Shown: piece after piece, positions 52,226-61,038 of the stretch | Layout: each line of letters starts with the position of its first letter | Position numbering within the stretch: the stretch's first letter is position 1 | Position numbers and translations under genes: made by a program | Notes under the pieces: generated by a model | Told to the model about the DNA's origin: nothing | What the model saw: only the letters and a program-made list of their open reading frames with translations | The model's database searches: none | From: Paenibacillus sp. E222 | Lineage (GTDB): Bacteria > Bacillota > Bacilli > Paenibacillales > Paenibacillaceae | DNA: 64,000 nucleotides | Reading direction: 5' to 3' | Assembly: GCF_013401555.1 (NCBI RefSeq) | Contig: NZ_CP058552.1 | Coordinates: 4,216,001 to 4,280,000, forward strand

Positions 52226-53071
52226 ATGTCTTATAAACAAATCAAGTGGATGATCTTGCTGATTCCCACCTTAACCGTTGCTCTCTGGGAATATGTACGA
52301 CATCGGTTTCTACTCCCTTATATATCAATGGATTTGGGCAACTGGCTAACACCTGTCATTGTGTATGTAGTGAGTATAACGTTGTTAACTCGGTTGTTTC
52401 TTATCCTGGAACGAATTCAAAAAGAGCTGGAGCATGAGCGTGAAGCCAAAGCCGCATTTGAATCTCGGGAAAAGATGGCCAAGGAACTTCATGATGGAAT
52501 CGCCCAATCCCTTTTTTTATTATCGGTGAAAGTAGGGCGTTTGGAGGAACAAGCCAAGCAGGATCAACAGCTGGACGATGTGTATTCGATTAAAAAAACG
52601 GTTCATGAAGTCAATCGTTATGTACGCCAGGCCATTGCCGATTTACGTTATGATCCTAACGTTGACAACACCTTCACTATGAACGAATCGATTACACTAC
52701 TTGGTCAAGTTCGAAGAATTGTCAAAGATATCCCCGTCCGAATCGAACTGGATTGGAACATCCCGGATGATACATTTACGGACAAAGAGAAAGTAGAACT
52801 GCTCGCTTGTATTCGGGAAGCCCTCTTTAATATTCAAAAGCATGCATCAGCTTCCCAAGGATGGATTCAGGGAAACGGGTACAAGAATTGCTGGAATATC
52901 ACGATTCGAGATAATGGAAAAGGATTTGAGATGAACCCCTTTGAACGAAAGGATCGATATGGACTGAAAATTATGAGAGAGCGGATGAATGAACTGAACT
53001 TTAACATGCAATTCCGAAGGGAGCAGCAGCTTACTGTTGTCGAATTTTCAAAGGATGGTGAGATGTTATGA
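52226..53071 (+). CDS. NarX/LiaS-type histidine kinase with minimal sensor
   Basis: 281 residues. Two membrane spans (about 7-23 and 41-61) are separated by only about 17 residues, so there is no real extracellular sensor. The HisKA_3 domain follows with His89 in KELHDGIAQSLF. The ATPase domain has ALFNIQKHASA (N-box), RDNGKGFEM (G1) and YGLKIMRERM (G2). Such short-sensor kinases detect signals at or in the membrane or through a partner protein. It overlaps the NarL-type regulator by 4 bases (53068-53071). ATG behind AGGAGG. Confidence 0.9.
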   Translation: MSYKQIKWMILLIPTLTVALWEYVRHRFLLPYISMDLGNWLTPVIVYVVSITLLTRLFLILERIQKELEHEREAKAAFESREKMAKELHDGIAQSLFLLSVKVGRLEEQAKQDQQLDDVYSIKKTVHEVNRYVRQAIADLRYDPNVDNTFTMNESITLLGQVRRIVKDIPVRIELDWNIPDDTFTDKEKVELLACIREALFNIQKHASASQGWIQGNGYKNCWNITIRDNGKGFEMNPFERKDRYGLKIMRERMNELNFNMQFRREQQLTVVEFSKDGEML

Positions 53072-53721
53072 GCCATACTCGCGTACTTGTTGTAGACGAC
53101 CACGCTCATGCGAGAGAAGCCATATGTGAAATTTTATCCATGGATCCCGGCTTCGAAGTGATTGGCGTCGTATCGGACGGTCAACAGGCGATTGACTATA
53201 CAGAACAATGGCTTCCCGACTTAATCCTCATGGACATTCAGATGCCCATTATGAACGGTCTTGAAGCAACACAGCGGATCAAATTAGCCTTTCCTTATGT
53301 GAAAATTGTCATGATTACCGTCTCGGATGATGTACTCCACCTTCTGGAAGCGTTGAAGCGGGGAGCTCAGGGTTACTTGCTCAAAAATCTGGAACCGTCC
53401 ATGTGGCTGGCATATCTTCATTCCATTGTTACAGAAGAAGCTCCATTGAGCCGCGAGGTGGCTTACCAAATCCTGAAGGATGTCTCACTCACGGAGAAAA
53501 AAGAACCTGACGTTCCACTAACGACAAGGGAAAAGGATATTCTGTATGGCGTGGCTGCAGGGTGGACGAACAAAGAAATCGCTGTGAATTATACGATTTC
53601 AGAATATACGGTCAAGAATCATTTGAAAAACATTTTGCAAAAGCTGCAGGTTCAAAATCGTGTTCAACTGACACGTTACGCATTGGAGCAAGGGCTTATT
53701 ACAGACCACAATCGTCTGTAG
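53068..53721 (+). CDS. NarL/LuxR-family response regulator
   Basis: 217 residues. The receiver has VVDDHAHARE, phospho-acceptor Asp in LILMDIQMPIMNG and Lys in YLLKN; the C-terminal LuxR helix-turn-helix has LTTREKDILYGVAAGWTNKEIAVNY and TVKNHLKNILQKL. ATGA overlap with the kinase gene. Being just upstream of the nos genes, it is a candidate activator of nosD and perhaps cydA. The palindromes at 53815-53855 are possible binding sites. Confidence 0.92.
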   Translation: MSHTRVLVVDDHAHAREAICEILSMDPGFEVIGVVSDGQQAIDYTEQWLPDLILMDIQMPIMNGLEATQRIKLAFPYVKIVMITVSDDVLHLLEALKRGAQGYLLKNLEPSMWLAYLHSIVTEEAPLSREVAYQILKDVSLTEKKEPDVPLTTREKDILYGVAAGWTNKEIAVNYTISEYTVKNHLKNILQKLQVQNRVQLTRYALEQGLITDHNRL

Positions 53722-53814
53722 TAAGCTTTTTTTACTAGATCGGAGCGTTCTTTCGGTTTCTATGTATAAGTGGATGTCACTTTCTCTGCTTTTCACCACC
53801 ATGACCTCACAAAT

Positions 53815-53855
53815 TGGACACAAAACGTCCAGCTCTATAGCCAGATTGAGCTATA
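53815..53855 (+). promoter_or_regulatory. Palindromic operator candidates upstream of nosD
   Basis: Two inverted repeats lie 60-100 bases before nosD: TGGAC-7-GTCCA (53815-53831) and TATAGC-8-GCTATA (53836-53855). AGCTC/GAGCT (53831-53835 and 53848-53852) partly overlaps. I see no clear FNR palindrome here. Confidence 0.4.
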
Positions 53856-53913
53856 TGGTAAAAATTTGTTTTTATGTACACTATGAGCAGTGTGCTTCAT
53901 GAAGGAGGTTATG

Positions 53914-55269
53914 ATGTTAAACGGACGGATTGTCCTGGGCTTGTTGCTGCTTGTGGGTATACTGGCGATCCCGTTATCTTACTCACTTGACTCTGCGAAC
54001 GCTGCTTCTGATACCAAAGACGCTATTCCACTCCAGCCAATCATTGATGGTTCTAAACCTGGAGAAGTGCTTGTGCTTGAGCCGGGTATTTATTCTGGTC
54101 CCGTAAGTATAGACAAGAATATATCCATTCGAGGAGATTCATCGGTAACGGTATTGAATATGGAAGCTGATTCCACGATTACCATTCGTTCAGATGGAGT
54201 GACTTTGCAGGGGTTCACGGTTCAACATTTAACGAACGAACCCACTGCTGCGATTCTGGTTGAAGGAGATCGTGTAGAGATCACGGGCCTGGATATTCAG
54301 AGTCAAAGTTTTGGAATCGTGCTGCGGGGTTCCGTCGACGGGCTCATACAAGGCAATACCATTTCATGGGCTGGACCGGAGTCTGCTTCCAGTGGTCAAA
54401 AGGGGAATGGCATTGATCTGTACAATTCCCATCGCACCCACATCGAAGACAACCAAATTACGGGTATGCGGGACGGGATCTACCTGGAGAATAGTCGCAA
54501 TCTTACGGTTAAGGCTAATACGCTGTTACATACCAGATATGGCATTCATTGTATGTATATTGATGGTTCTTCTGTTATGGACAATGTGGGGGAGAACAAC
54601 AGTACCGGAGCCATGGTCATGGGTGTCAAGAATACGGTTGTATCGGGAAATTCCTTTCGCAAACAGAACGAAAATGTGCATTCACAAGGGATTTTGTTGT
54701 ATGACGTACAGCAATCTTCGGTTCATAACAATGTCGTGGAAGGTAATCGTGTTGGCATGAACATTGCTGAATCCTCAGGAAATGAAATTCGCGGCAATGC
54801 GGTGCTCCGGAATTTCATCGGAATTCAGCTCGTTCTTGCGGAGGATAATCAGTTTACCAGAAACCAATTTGTTTCGAATGTGATTGAAGCTTCAGCGATG
54901 GACAGCCGGAACAATGAGATGAAGGAAAATTATTGGGATTCCTTTCAGGGTCTTGACCTGAACAATGATGGAATTAGTGAACTGTCTTATGGGATTAATC
55001 CATTTTATGAGCAAGTGGTCAACCGAAATTCGGCCTATCAACTTTTCTTTCAATCTCCAGGCATGATCTTTATGAGCAGCTTGTTTACGGAAGGCAAGGC
55101 AGAGTGGACAAGCGACAGATCGCCGTTAATGAGTATGGAAGCGCAATCAAAGACGACGAAGACAGGTACAAAAGCAGTCAAAGAGACAACTGCGGTTTGG
55201 ATCATTGGATGCATTCTACTGGGCCTAGCTACTTTTATTATGATCAAAATGGGGGTATTACGAAAATGA
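53914..55269 (+). CDS. nosD: NosD-like beta-helix protein
   Basis: 451 residues from the ATG at 53914 (five bases after AAGGAGG). Signal peptide (GLLLLVGILAIPLSYSL), then a parallel beta-helix of CASH type with repeated NTI/NQI/NTL turns (GLIQGNTISW, HIEDNQITGM, TVKANTLLHT). A Ser/Thr/Lys spacer and a C-terminal membrane anchor (VWIIGCILLGLATFIMIKMG) follow. NosD with the NosFY transporter supports copper-site assembly of nitrous oxide reductase on the outer face of the membrane. First gene of a five-gene operon with ATGA overlaps. nosZ itself is not here. Confidence 0.88.
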   Translation: MLNGRIVLGLLLLVGILAIPLSYSLDSANAASDTKDAIPLQPIIDGSKPGEVLVLEPGIYSGPVSIDKNISIRGDSSVTVLNMEADSTITIRSDGVTLQGFTVQHLTNEPTAAILVEGDRVEITGLDIQSQSFGIVLRGSVDGLIQGNTISWAGPESASSGQKGNGIDLYNSHRTHIEDNQITGMRDGIYLENSRNLTVKANTLLHTRYGIHCMYIDGSSVMDNVGENNSTGAMVMGVKNTVVSGNSFRKQNENVHSQGILLYDVQQSSVHNNVVEGNRVGMNIAESSGNEIRGNAVLRNFIGIQLVLAEDNQFTRNQFVSNVIEASAMDSRNNEMKENYWDSFQGLDLNNDGISELSYGINPFYEQVVNRNSAYQLFFQSPGMIFMSSLFTEGKAEWTSDRSPLMSMEAQSKTTKTGTKAVKETTAVWIIGCILLGLATFIMIKMGVLRK

Positions 55270-55847
55270 GAATGAAAACACATTGGAAAACAGTGATGGT
55301 GCTTCTCTTTGGGGTGCTGTTATTAACAGCTTGCGGAAAAAAATACGAGGCATTGCCTATTAATGAAGACGTGGATATCTGTGCCATTTGCAAAATGCAG
55401 GTGAAAGATGATGCCTATGCCACGCAGCTTACCACAAAAGACGGTAAAAATTATAAATTTGATGACATTGGTTGTATGCATCAGTGGAAAGAAGAGAACG
55501 GAACAGATAATATCGGGATGGATTTTGTTCGTGATTATAATGACAAGGAATGGATTGAGTACAGCAAAGCCACTTATGTATATGATGCTTCACTGCGTAC
55601 ACCCATGGCTTACGGCATCCTCAATTTCAAGGATAAAGCCTCCGCGGAAGCTTTTGTAGCTGAGCAGGGTGTAGGAACGATCATGACCGCTGAAGACCTC
55701 GCTTCTCACGACTGGAAACAGAATACCGAAATGATGGATATGATGGGTGAGGGTGAGCACGGGCATTCCGAAGAGGGAATGGGTGAAGGTATGCATGAAG
55801 AAACGCATGGGGAAAGTGAATCAACGGAAGAATCAGGCCACAAGTAA
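55266..55847 (+). CDS. nosL: NosL-like copper-chaperone lipoprotein
   Basis: 193 residues, starting at the ATG at 55266 that overlaps the nosD stop; the longer frame inside nosD is a shadow. The lipobox is LLTACG. The NosL core has DICAICKMQVKDDAYATQL (CxxCxM copper-binding motif) and KFDDIGCMHQWKE. The C-terminal 35 residues are rich in Met, His and Glu (MMDMMGEGEHGHSEEGMGEGM), a further probable metal-binding tail. It should deliver Cu(I) outside the membrane. Confidence 0.9.
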   Translation: MRMKTHWKTVMVLLFGVLLLTACGKKYEALPINEDVDICAICKMQVKDDAYATQLTTKDGKNYKFDDIGCMHQWKEENGTDNIGMDFVRDYNDKEWIEYSKATYVYDASLRTPMAYGILNFKDKASAEAFVAEQGVGTIMTAEDLASHDWKQNTEMMDMMGEGEHGHSEEGMGEGMHEETHGESESTEESGHK

Positions 55848-55869
55848 TGAACAATGAAGATGGTGATGC

Positions 55870-56694
55870 ATGATGGGAGATATGTTCCAAGTCGTTCGAC
55901 GAGAAATGAAAATGGGCTTTCGCAACCCCTGGTCATATTCATTTTTGATTCTTTTCTGCGTGTTTAGCCTGAGTTTGTTAATCATTAATTCTCAGAATTT
56001 TGTAGCAGGCTACTCTGGCACGACAGGTTCCATGTTAAATCTCATTCTTTATCTGTTGCCGCTGATGACCCTCTTTCTGGGCTCGTTCTCGTTGACTTCT
56101 GAAAAAGAAGAGGGCAGCTGGCAGCTGTTGTCCACTTACCCCATCGGTACGATGTCTTTTATTGTTGGCAAATATCTCGGTCTGTCCGTTGTATTAATAA
56201 CGATAGTTACATTTGGTTATGGCCTGATGGGAATTCTCAGCGGATGGATGGACAGCCCTTTAAATGTCATGACATACCTTTTATTTCTGGTATTCTCCTG
56301 TGGACTGGTGCTGCTATTTTTGACGATTGCACTGTTTATCGGTTCGTTATCCAAAAATCGCTGGCAAGCGTTAACGATATCCGTATCCGTTTGGTTTTTT
56401 GCGGTGATCGGATGGCCTACGCTTCTAATCTCCGTGTTGGGTCTCATGCCTTATCAGTGGGTAAAACCTTTACTCACTGTTCTAACCTTCATCAATCCGG
56501 CTGAGCTGGTACGTTTGTTTGTGGTGATTAAACTTGGCGGGGGCTCTATTCTGGGACCTGAATATTATCAGTGGGTAGATTGGTTACAGCCATCGAGCGG
56601 GAGCTGGATTTTTATGGGGATATGCCTGCTGTGGATTGCATGTTCGATCGTGGCAGTATACGGGATATGGGAAAGGGGGCGTTCCCATGGATAA
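55870..56694 (+). CDS. nosY: NosY-like ABC permease
   Basis: 274 residues with six predicted spans. ABC-2 permease pattern with the family-typical SFSLTSEKEEGSWQLLSTYPI loop after span 2. Partner of the NosF ATPase, which it overlaps by 8 bases. Together they are thought to act on a sulphur-containing or other maturation factor for the Cu site via NosD. ATG at 55870 behind GATGGTGATG; a second ATG follows directly. Confidence 0.87.
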   Translation: MMGDMFQVVRREMKMGFRNPWSYSFLILFCVFSLSLLIINSQNFVAGYSGTTGSMLNLILYLLPLMTLFLGSFSLTSEKEEGSWQLLSTYPIGTMSFIVGKYLGLSVVLITIVTFGYGLMGILSGWMDSPLNVMTYLLFLVFSCGLVLLFLTIALFIGSLSKNRWQALTISVSVWFFAVIGWPTLLISVLGLMPYQWVKPLLTVLTFINPAELVRLFVVIKLGGGSILGPEYYQWVDWLQPSSGSWIFMGICLLWIACSIVAVYGIWERGRSHG

Positions 56695-57400
56695 CGTGGA
56701 AGCAGAGATTGTTGGACTGTGTAAATCCATAAAAAAACAACAGATTGTTGAGGATATATCCTTTCGCGTTTCTTCCGGTCATGTGCTTGCCTTATGCGGA
56801 GGAAATGGGGCCGGAAAAAGCACCGTTCTGCGTATGCTCGCAGGTATTCTTCAACCTACCTCGGGTGAAATCATTGTAAACAAGATGCGCTGGTCCAAAG
56901 AACGAAAGCGATATTCGGAACAGATCGGATATATGCCGGATGATTATCATTTCAACCAGGGTCTGACGGCAGAGGAAGTGCTTCAGTTCTGGGCAGCGTT
57001 TAGGAAAGTGCCCAAAGAGCGAGTAACGGAAGTGCTAACCATGGTAGGCTTGGCCGATCAAAAAAAGAAACGAGTCACGACCTTTTCCAAAGGTATGCGG
57101 CAGCGTGTGTTATTTGCCCAGGCTCTGCTGGCCAAGCCTCCGCTGCTGATCATGGATGAGCCGACGAATGGACTAGACCCTTTCTGGATGCAGGAGTTTG
57201 CAAATCTGATAAAACAGATCAAGGAGGAGGGGCATATGGTTGTGTTCTCCACCCACCAGCTTGAGATTGCAGATGATATTGCAGATCACATTGTTTTTAT
57301 GAATCAGGGACGTAATGTGGGAGATGGCTCTACTGAGAAGTTTCGAGAGCAGTTTGGGTCGCTTCATGCTGCTTTTCATCATAGTCTTGGCTTAAAATGA
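56687..57400 (+). CDS. nosF: NosF-like ABC ATPase
   Basis: 237 residues from the ATG at 56687 behind AAAGGGGG; the longer frame lies within nosY. Walker A is GGNGAGKST, the signature is the variant FSKGMRQRVLFAQALL, Walker B LLIMDEPTNGLDP and the H-loop FSTHQLEIADDI. The single-ATPase ABC-2 arrangement with NosY matches nosDFY systems. Stop overlaps the next start by 4 bases. Confidence 0.9.
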   Translation: MDNVEAEIVGLCKSIKKQQIVEDISFRVSSGHVLALCGGNGAGKSTVLRMLAGILQPTSGEIIVNKMRWSKERKRYSEQIGYMPDDYHFNQGLTAEEVLQFWAAFRKVPKERVTEVLTMVGLADQKKKRVTTFSKGMRQRVLFAQALLAKPPLLIMDEPTNGLDPFWMQEFANLIKQIKEEGHMVVFSTHQLEIADDIADHIVFMNQGRNVGDGSTEKFREQFGSLHAAFHHSLGLK

Positions 57401-57978
57401 AGGTGAATCGATTGGAAATAAAGAGTAGAAAAATGAGTGCGAAAATGAGACGTTTGCTTACTATCCTGATTGGAATGGCTGCTGTGCTGGTCGCGGCGTG
57501 GGCCATTTATCAGGGGACTTCATCATCCGAGTCCAAAAGGACCAGTGCTATTGAAGCAGGCGTAATTGCCCCCGAATTCACTGCGGTTAACTCAGCAGGA
57601 GAACAGGTGAAGCTCTCCGATTATCGGGGCAAAGTCGTCATGATTAACTTCTGGGCTTCATGGTGCACGCCCTGTGTGAGGGAAATGCCAATGATTAATC
57701 AGATCGCTCAGACATATCAAAACGATGTAGAGACCCTGTTTGTCAACGTGGGGGAAGCGAAGGGCACCATTCGTGAATTTATGGAGAAACAGCAATTCGA
57801 TTTCCCTGTTATCATTGATGTGACCGGAAAGGTCTCCGGTCTATATCGGATCACCGGGTTGCCAGCGACCATGATCATAGATCAGGAAGGTATATTCAGT
57901 CACATTCTGCTCGGTGAGTTGACCAAGGATATTCCCTTGCAGCAATGGCTGGAGCAGACGGTACAGCAAAAGAATTGA
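57397..57978 (+). CDS. Membrane-anchored thioredoxin-like protein (ResA/TlpA type)
   Basis: 193 residues. One N-terminal membrane anchor (about 19-40) is followed by a thioredoxin-fold domain facing outside, with active site WASWCTPCVREMP. APEFTAVNSAGEQVKLSDYRGK and GLPATMIIDQEG (cis-Pro loop) place it in the ResA/TlpA group. Such proteins reduce disulphides of apo-cytochrome c or of copper-site proteins. Being fused transcriptionally to nosDLYF, it most likely keeps copper-binding cysteines reduced. ATGA overlap with nosF. Confidence 0.9.
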   Translation: MKVNRLEIKSRKMSAKMRRLLTILIGMAAVLVAAWAIYQGTSSSESKRTSAIEAGVIAPEFTAVNSAGEQVKLSDYRGKVVMINFWASWCTPCVREMPMINQIAQTYQNDVETLFVNVGEAKGTIREFMEKQQFDFPVIIDVTGKVSGLYRITGLPATMIIDQEGIFSHILLGELTKDIPLQQWLEQTVQQKN

Positions 57979-58017
57979 GCTTTGCAAGATGTATGCTTAT
58001 GTACAAAACAAGTCGAG

Positions 58018-58045
58018 AAGTCGCTATAGGAGCGGCTTTTTTTGT
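58018..58045 (+). terminator. Terminator after the nos operon
   Basis: AAGTCGCT (58018-58025) pairs with AGCGGCTT (58031-58038, one G-U), loop ATAGG, then seven T. Confidence 0.9.
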
Positions 58046-58250
58046 TTTATTTGTAAGCTGCAATGAGAATCCAGGCAAACGTGAACGGTTTTTCCGAACA
58101 TCTTGCATGCATAGTAGAATGGAAAATCGCAATACCACGGTTGTGCCTGATGAATCAATAGCCCCTTTGGGTGCTTTTAATGCTTTTCACCGAGTTGTCA
58201 GAAAGAGTTGATCCTTTCTTGAACATTTAGGGACGAAGACGTGTCAGTGA

Positions 58251-58278
58251 TTGAATTGCTAATTCACAAAGATATAAT
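58251..58278 (+). promoter_or_regulatory. Promoter with palindrome upstream of cydA
   Basis: TTGAAT (58251-58256), 16 bases, TATAAT (58273-58278). TGAATT-GCT-AATTCA (58252-58266) is a perfect inverted repeat over the -35 region, a likely operator. Confidence 0.6.
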
Positions 58279-58416
58279 AATTTTAACTATTAGGTCCCGT
58301 TAAGTACTTTGGCCCTTCAGTATCAGGTAAAACACAGCTCGCCAACCCATGCTCAGTCCAGTTACTATGTGGCAATACACAATGATGGTGTGGTAAAGCT
58401 TCCTTCGTCTCTTACT

Positions 58417-58434
58417 TTGTGAAAAAATTCTCTT
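58417..58434 (+). promoter_or_regulatory. Rex-like (or FNR-like) site upstream of cydA
   Basis: TTGTGAA-AAAA-TTCTCTT matches the Rex consensus TTGTGAA-N4-TTCACAA perfectly in the left half and in 4 of 7 positions in the right. cydABCD is a Rex target in B. subtilis. The left half also fits an FNR half-site. Confidence 0.5.
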
Positions 58435-58599
58435 TGTACATACAACGATGGAGGAATGGTTTGTAGATAAACTCTGAATCAGTCTAGTGGGCTTCTATCA
58501 ACCTGATATAGAACGCAGTCCGAGGGCTGACTGACCTAATAAGTAAAAGATTCAAATCAGTACAAATATCGAACAGAGTTTGAAAGGAGGCAGTAAAGT

Positions 58600-59964
58600 A
58601 TGGCAATCGATACGGTGATGTGGAGCAAGCTGGTGACAGGTATGACACTGGGCTTCCACGCTATTTTTGCGACACTTGGCGTCGGTATACCCCTAATGAT
58701 CGCAATTGCTGAGTTCATGGGGATTCGCAAGAAGGATCCTCATTACACACTGATGGCAAAGAGGTGGTCAAGAGGGTTTGTCATTTCTGTGGCGGTTGGT
58801 GTGGTGACCGGTACTGCGATTTCACTGCAGCTGGCCCTGGTGTGGCCGAATTTTATGAAACTGGCAGGTAATGTCATTGCACTTCCGTTATTTATGGAAG
58901 TATTCGCGTTCTTTTTTGAAGCCATCTTCCTGGGCATTTATTTGTATACGTGGGATCGATTCAAAAATCCATACATCCACTGGCTGCTGACGATTCCCAT
59001 TGTCACCGGTGCAGGGATGTCGGCTGTGTTTATTACGACGGTGAACGGCTTCATGAACCAGCCTGGAGGCTTTGTGATGGAAGCAGGCCAATTCACAGCG
59101 GTTAACCCGGTGCAGGCGATGCTGAATACGGCGACGTTCTCCAAGGTGTTTCATGTATTAAGCTCGGCCTATTTGACAGGAGCTGCTCTGTTGGCCGGAA
59201 TTGCAGCCTTTGCAATGCTGAGAAAAGGGGCGTCTGCCTACCACAAAAAAGCCTTGAATCTCATGATGGCGGTGGTTCTGCTATTCGGCTTACTAAACAC
59301 GTTAGCGGGAGATGTGTCCGCCAAGTTTCTGGCTGAGCATCAGCCGGAGAAACTTGCAGCAGCAGAATGGCATTTTGAGACGGAAAGTGGCGCAGATTTG
59401 ATTTTATTGGGATGGCTGAATGCGGAGCATGAAATTATAGGGGCTCTTCACCTGCCGAAACTGCTCAGCTTCCTGGCCTTTAGTGACTTTAATGCCGAAG
59501 TAACTGGACTGGAGGAGTTTCCGAAGGACGAATGGCCGCCGCTGCTCGTTCACTACCTGTTTGATTTAATGGCGGGAATCGGATTTACGCTGCTGGTTAT
59601 CTCGGTTCTGTATTTCCTGTTTGTGTTCTGGAAAAAGCGCAATGAGCTGAACAAGTGGCTGCTTGGGATTATAGCGCTAGGCGCACCGATGGCTTTTCTC
59701 GGGGTTGAGCTGGGCTGGTTCTATGCTGAACTTGGACGACAGCCGTGGATTATCCGGGGATATATGCGTGTAGAGGAAGCCGCTACTTCATCACCCAACA
59801 TCAGAATGATCTTTTTCTTCTTCCTGCTTCTTTACATTGTTCTGGGAGTGATGTGTGTTCTCGTACTAAGACGTTTGTTCAACAATAATCCGGCAGAAGT
59901 CGAGATGGAGAAATGGATGAAGGAGAAGCGCAATCCGTCTACAGAAAAGGGTGAGCGTACATGA
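58600..59964 (+). CDS. cydA: Cytochrome bd ubiquinol oxidase subunit I
   Basis: 454 residues, multi-span haem subunit that oxidises quinol and reduces oxygen with high affinity. The haem b595 ligand is His20 in LGFHAIFATLG. His in FSKVFHVLSS and a Met further on supply the b558 ligands. ELGRQPWIIRG is a strongly conserved family motif. The Q-loop is short, as in Gram-positive enzymes. ATG behind AAAGGAGG. First gene of cydABDC; overlaps cydB by 4 bases. Confidence 0.96.
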   Translation: MAIDTVMWSKLVTGMTLGFHAIFATLGVGIPLMIAIAEFMGIRKKDPHYTLMAKRWSRGFVISVAVGVVTGTAISLQLALVWPNFMKLAGNVIALPLFMEVFAFFFEAIFLGIYLYTWDRFKNPYIHWLLTIPIVTGAGMSAVFITTVNGFMNQPGGFVMEAGQFTAVNPVQAMLNTATFSKVFHVLSSAYLTGAALLAGIAAFAMLRKGASAYHKKALNLMMAVVLLFGLLNTLAGDVSAKFLAEHQPEKLAAAEWHFETESGADLILLGWLNAEHEIIGALHLPKLLSFLAFSDFNAEVTGLEEFPKDEWPPLLVHYLFDLMAGIGFTLLVISVLYFLFVFWKKRNELNKWLLGIIALGAPMAFLGVELGWFYAELGRQPWIIRGYMRVEEAATSSPNIRMIFFFFLLLYIVLGVMCVLVLRRLFNNNPAEVEMEKWMKEKRNPSTEKGERT

Positions 59965-60974
59965 GTTACGAACTGATTGGCATCTCGGTGCTCTGGCTGT
60001 TCTTGTATGGCTATTTAATAGTAGCCTCTATTGATTTCGGGGCGGGTTTCTTTGCCTTTTATGCACGCCTGACGAAACAGGATCACCTGATTAATCGTCT
60101 GATCTCCCGTTATTTATCACCGGTATGGGAGATTACGAATGTATTTTTTGTCTTTTTCTACATTGGCATCGTTGGATTCTTTCCCGACACGGCTTATTAT
60201 TACGGATCAGCGCTGCTCGTACCGGGCAGTATTGCTGTCATTTTGCTCGCCATTCGTGGGTCGTTTTATGCCTTTGAGAACTATGGTTCCAAAAATAATA
60301 TCGTGTACCTGTTTCTATATGGAGCTTCGGGATTGCTTATTCCCGCTTCGCTATCAGTGGCGCTAACGCTGTCTGAAGGTGGTTTTATCGTGAAGCAGGG
60401 TTCGACGGTTTCGCTGGATTACTGGACGCTGTTTACCAATCCGTTATCCTGGAGCATCGTTGGACTGGCGATTGTGTCTGTATTATTTATTAGCAGCTCG
60501 TTTCTGGCCTTCTATGCGTCGCGGGCAGAGGATCACGCTGCATTGAAGCTGGTACGGACCTATGCCCTGTTCTGGAGCACACCGACGATTATCATCGCAC
60601 TGACTGCATTTATTTATTTGGGACAGCACAATGAGCGACATTTTCAAAATATGATGGATTTATGGTGGCTGCTTGCACTTTCCGTTGCCTTCTTCATGAT
60701 AGCGATGTGGCTGATCTATAACGGACGCCGCTACGGATTAGCGTTTATATGCATCATGCTGCAATTTTTCTGTGCCTTTTTCGCTTACGGAATTGGTCAA
60801 TATCCTTATATCCTTGATCCGTTCATTACAATTCAAAACAGTGTAACCTCACCAGCAATGGGCTTCGCACTGGTTGTTGTCTTTATCGGTGGCATGTGTA
60901 TGTTGATTCCTTCCTTGATTCTGGTTTTCAGACTGTTTCTGTTTGATGCGGACTATGTTAAGGGAAAAAAATAA
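59961..60974 (+). CDS. cydB: Cytochrome bd ubiquinol oxidase subunit II
   Basis: 337 residues with eight or nine membrane spans and the CydB N-terminus (LFLYGYLIVASIDFGAGFF). It holds SPVWEITNVFFVFFYIG and the family-typical RGSFYAFENYGS segment. It completes the bd oxidase with CydA and starts in an ATGA overlap with cydA. The protein is more divergent from the E. coli type, as usual in bacilli. Confidence 0.94.
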   Translation: MSYELIGISVLWLFLYGYLIVASIDFGAGFFAFYARLTKQDHLINRLISRYLSPVWEITNVFFVFFYIGIVGFFPDTAYYYGSALLVPGSIAVILLAIRGSFYAFENYGSKNNIVYLFLYGASGLLIPASLSVALTLSEGGFIVKQGSTVSLDYWTLFTNPLSWSIVGLAIVSVLFISSSFLAFYASRAEDHAALKLVRTYALFWSTPTIIIALTAFIYLGQHNERHFQNMMDLWWLLALSVAFFMIAMWLIYNGRRYGLAFICIMLQFFCAFFAYGIGQYPYILDPFITIQNSVTSPAMGFALVVVFIGGMCMLIPSLILVFRLFLFDADYVKGKK

Positions 60975-61038
60975 ATTGAATTCATTATGCGATGTAAGGG
61001 AGTAATCTCACAGGTTCATAGAAAGGAGGAAAGTGAAC

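Larger units (their letters stand above)
58046..58599 (+). other. Long cydA upstream region
   Basis: About 550 bases without a supported gene (the 88-codon frame overlapping the thioredoxin end is a shadow). It carries a promoter with palindrome at 58251-58278 and a Rex-like site at 58417-58434. The cyd message would have a leader of about 310 bases. No known riboswitch is recognised. Confidence 0.6.

Noticed and set aside
53722..53913. FNR box upstream of nosD
   Set aside because: No TGTGA-N6-TCACA palindrome or near match is present; the inverted repeats there have a different sequence.
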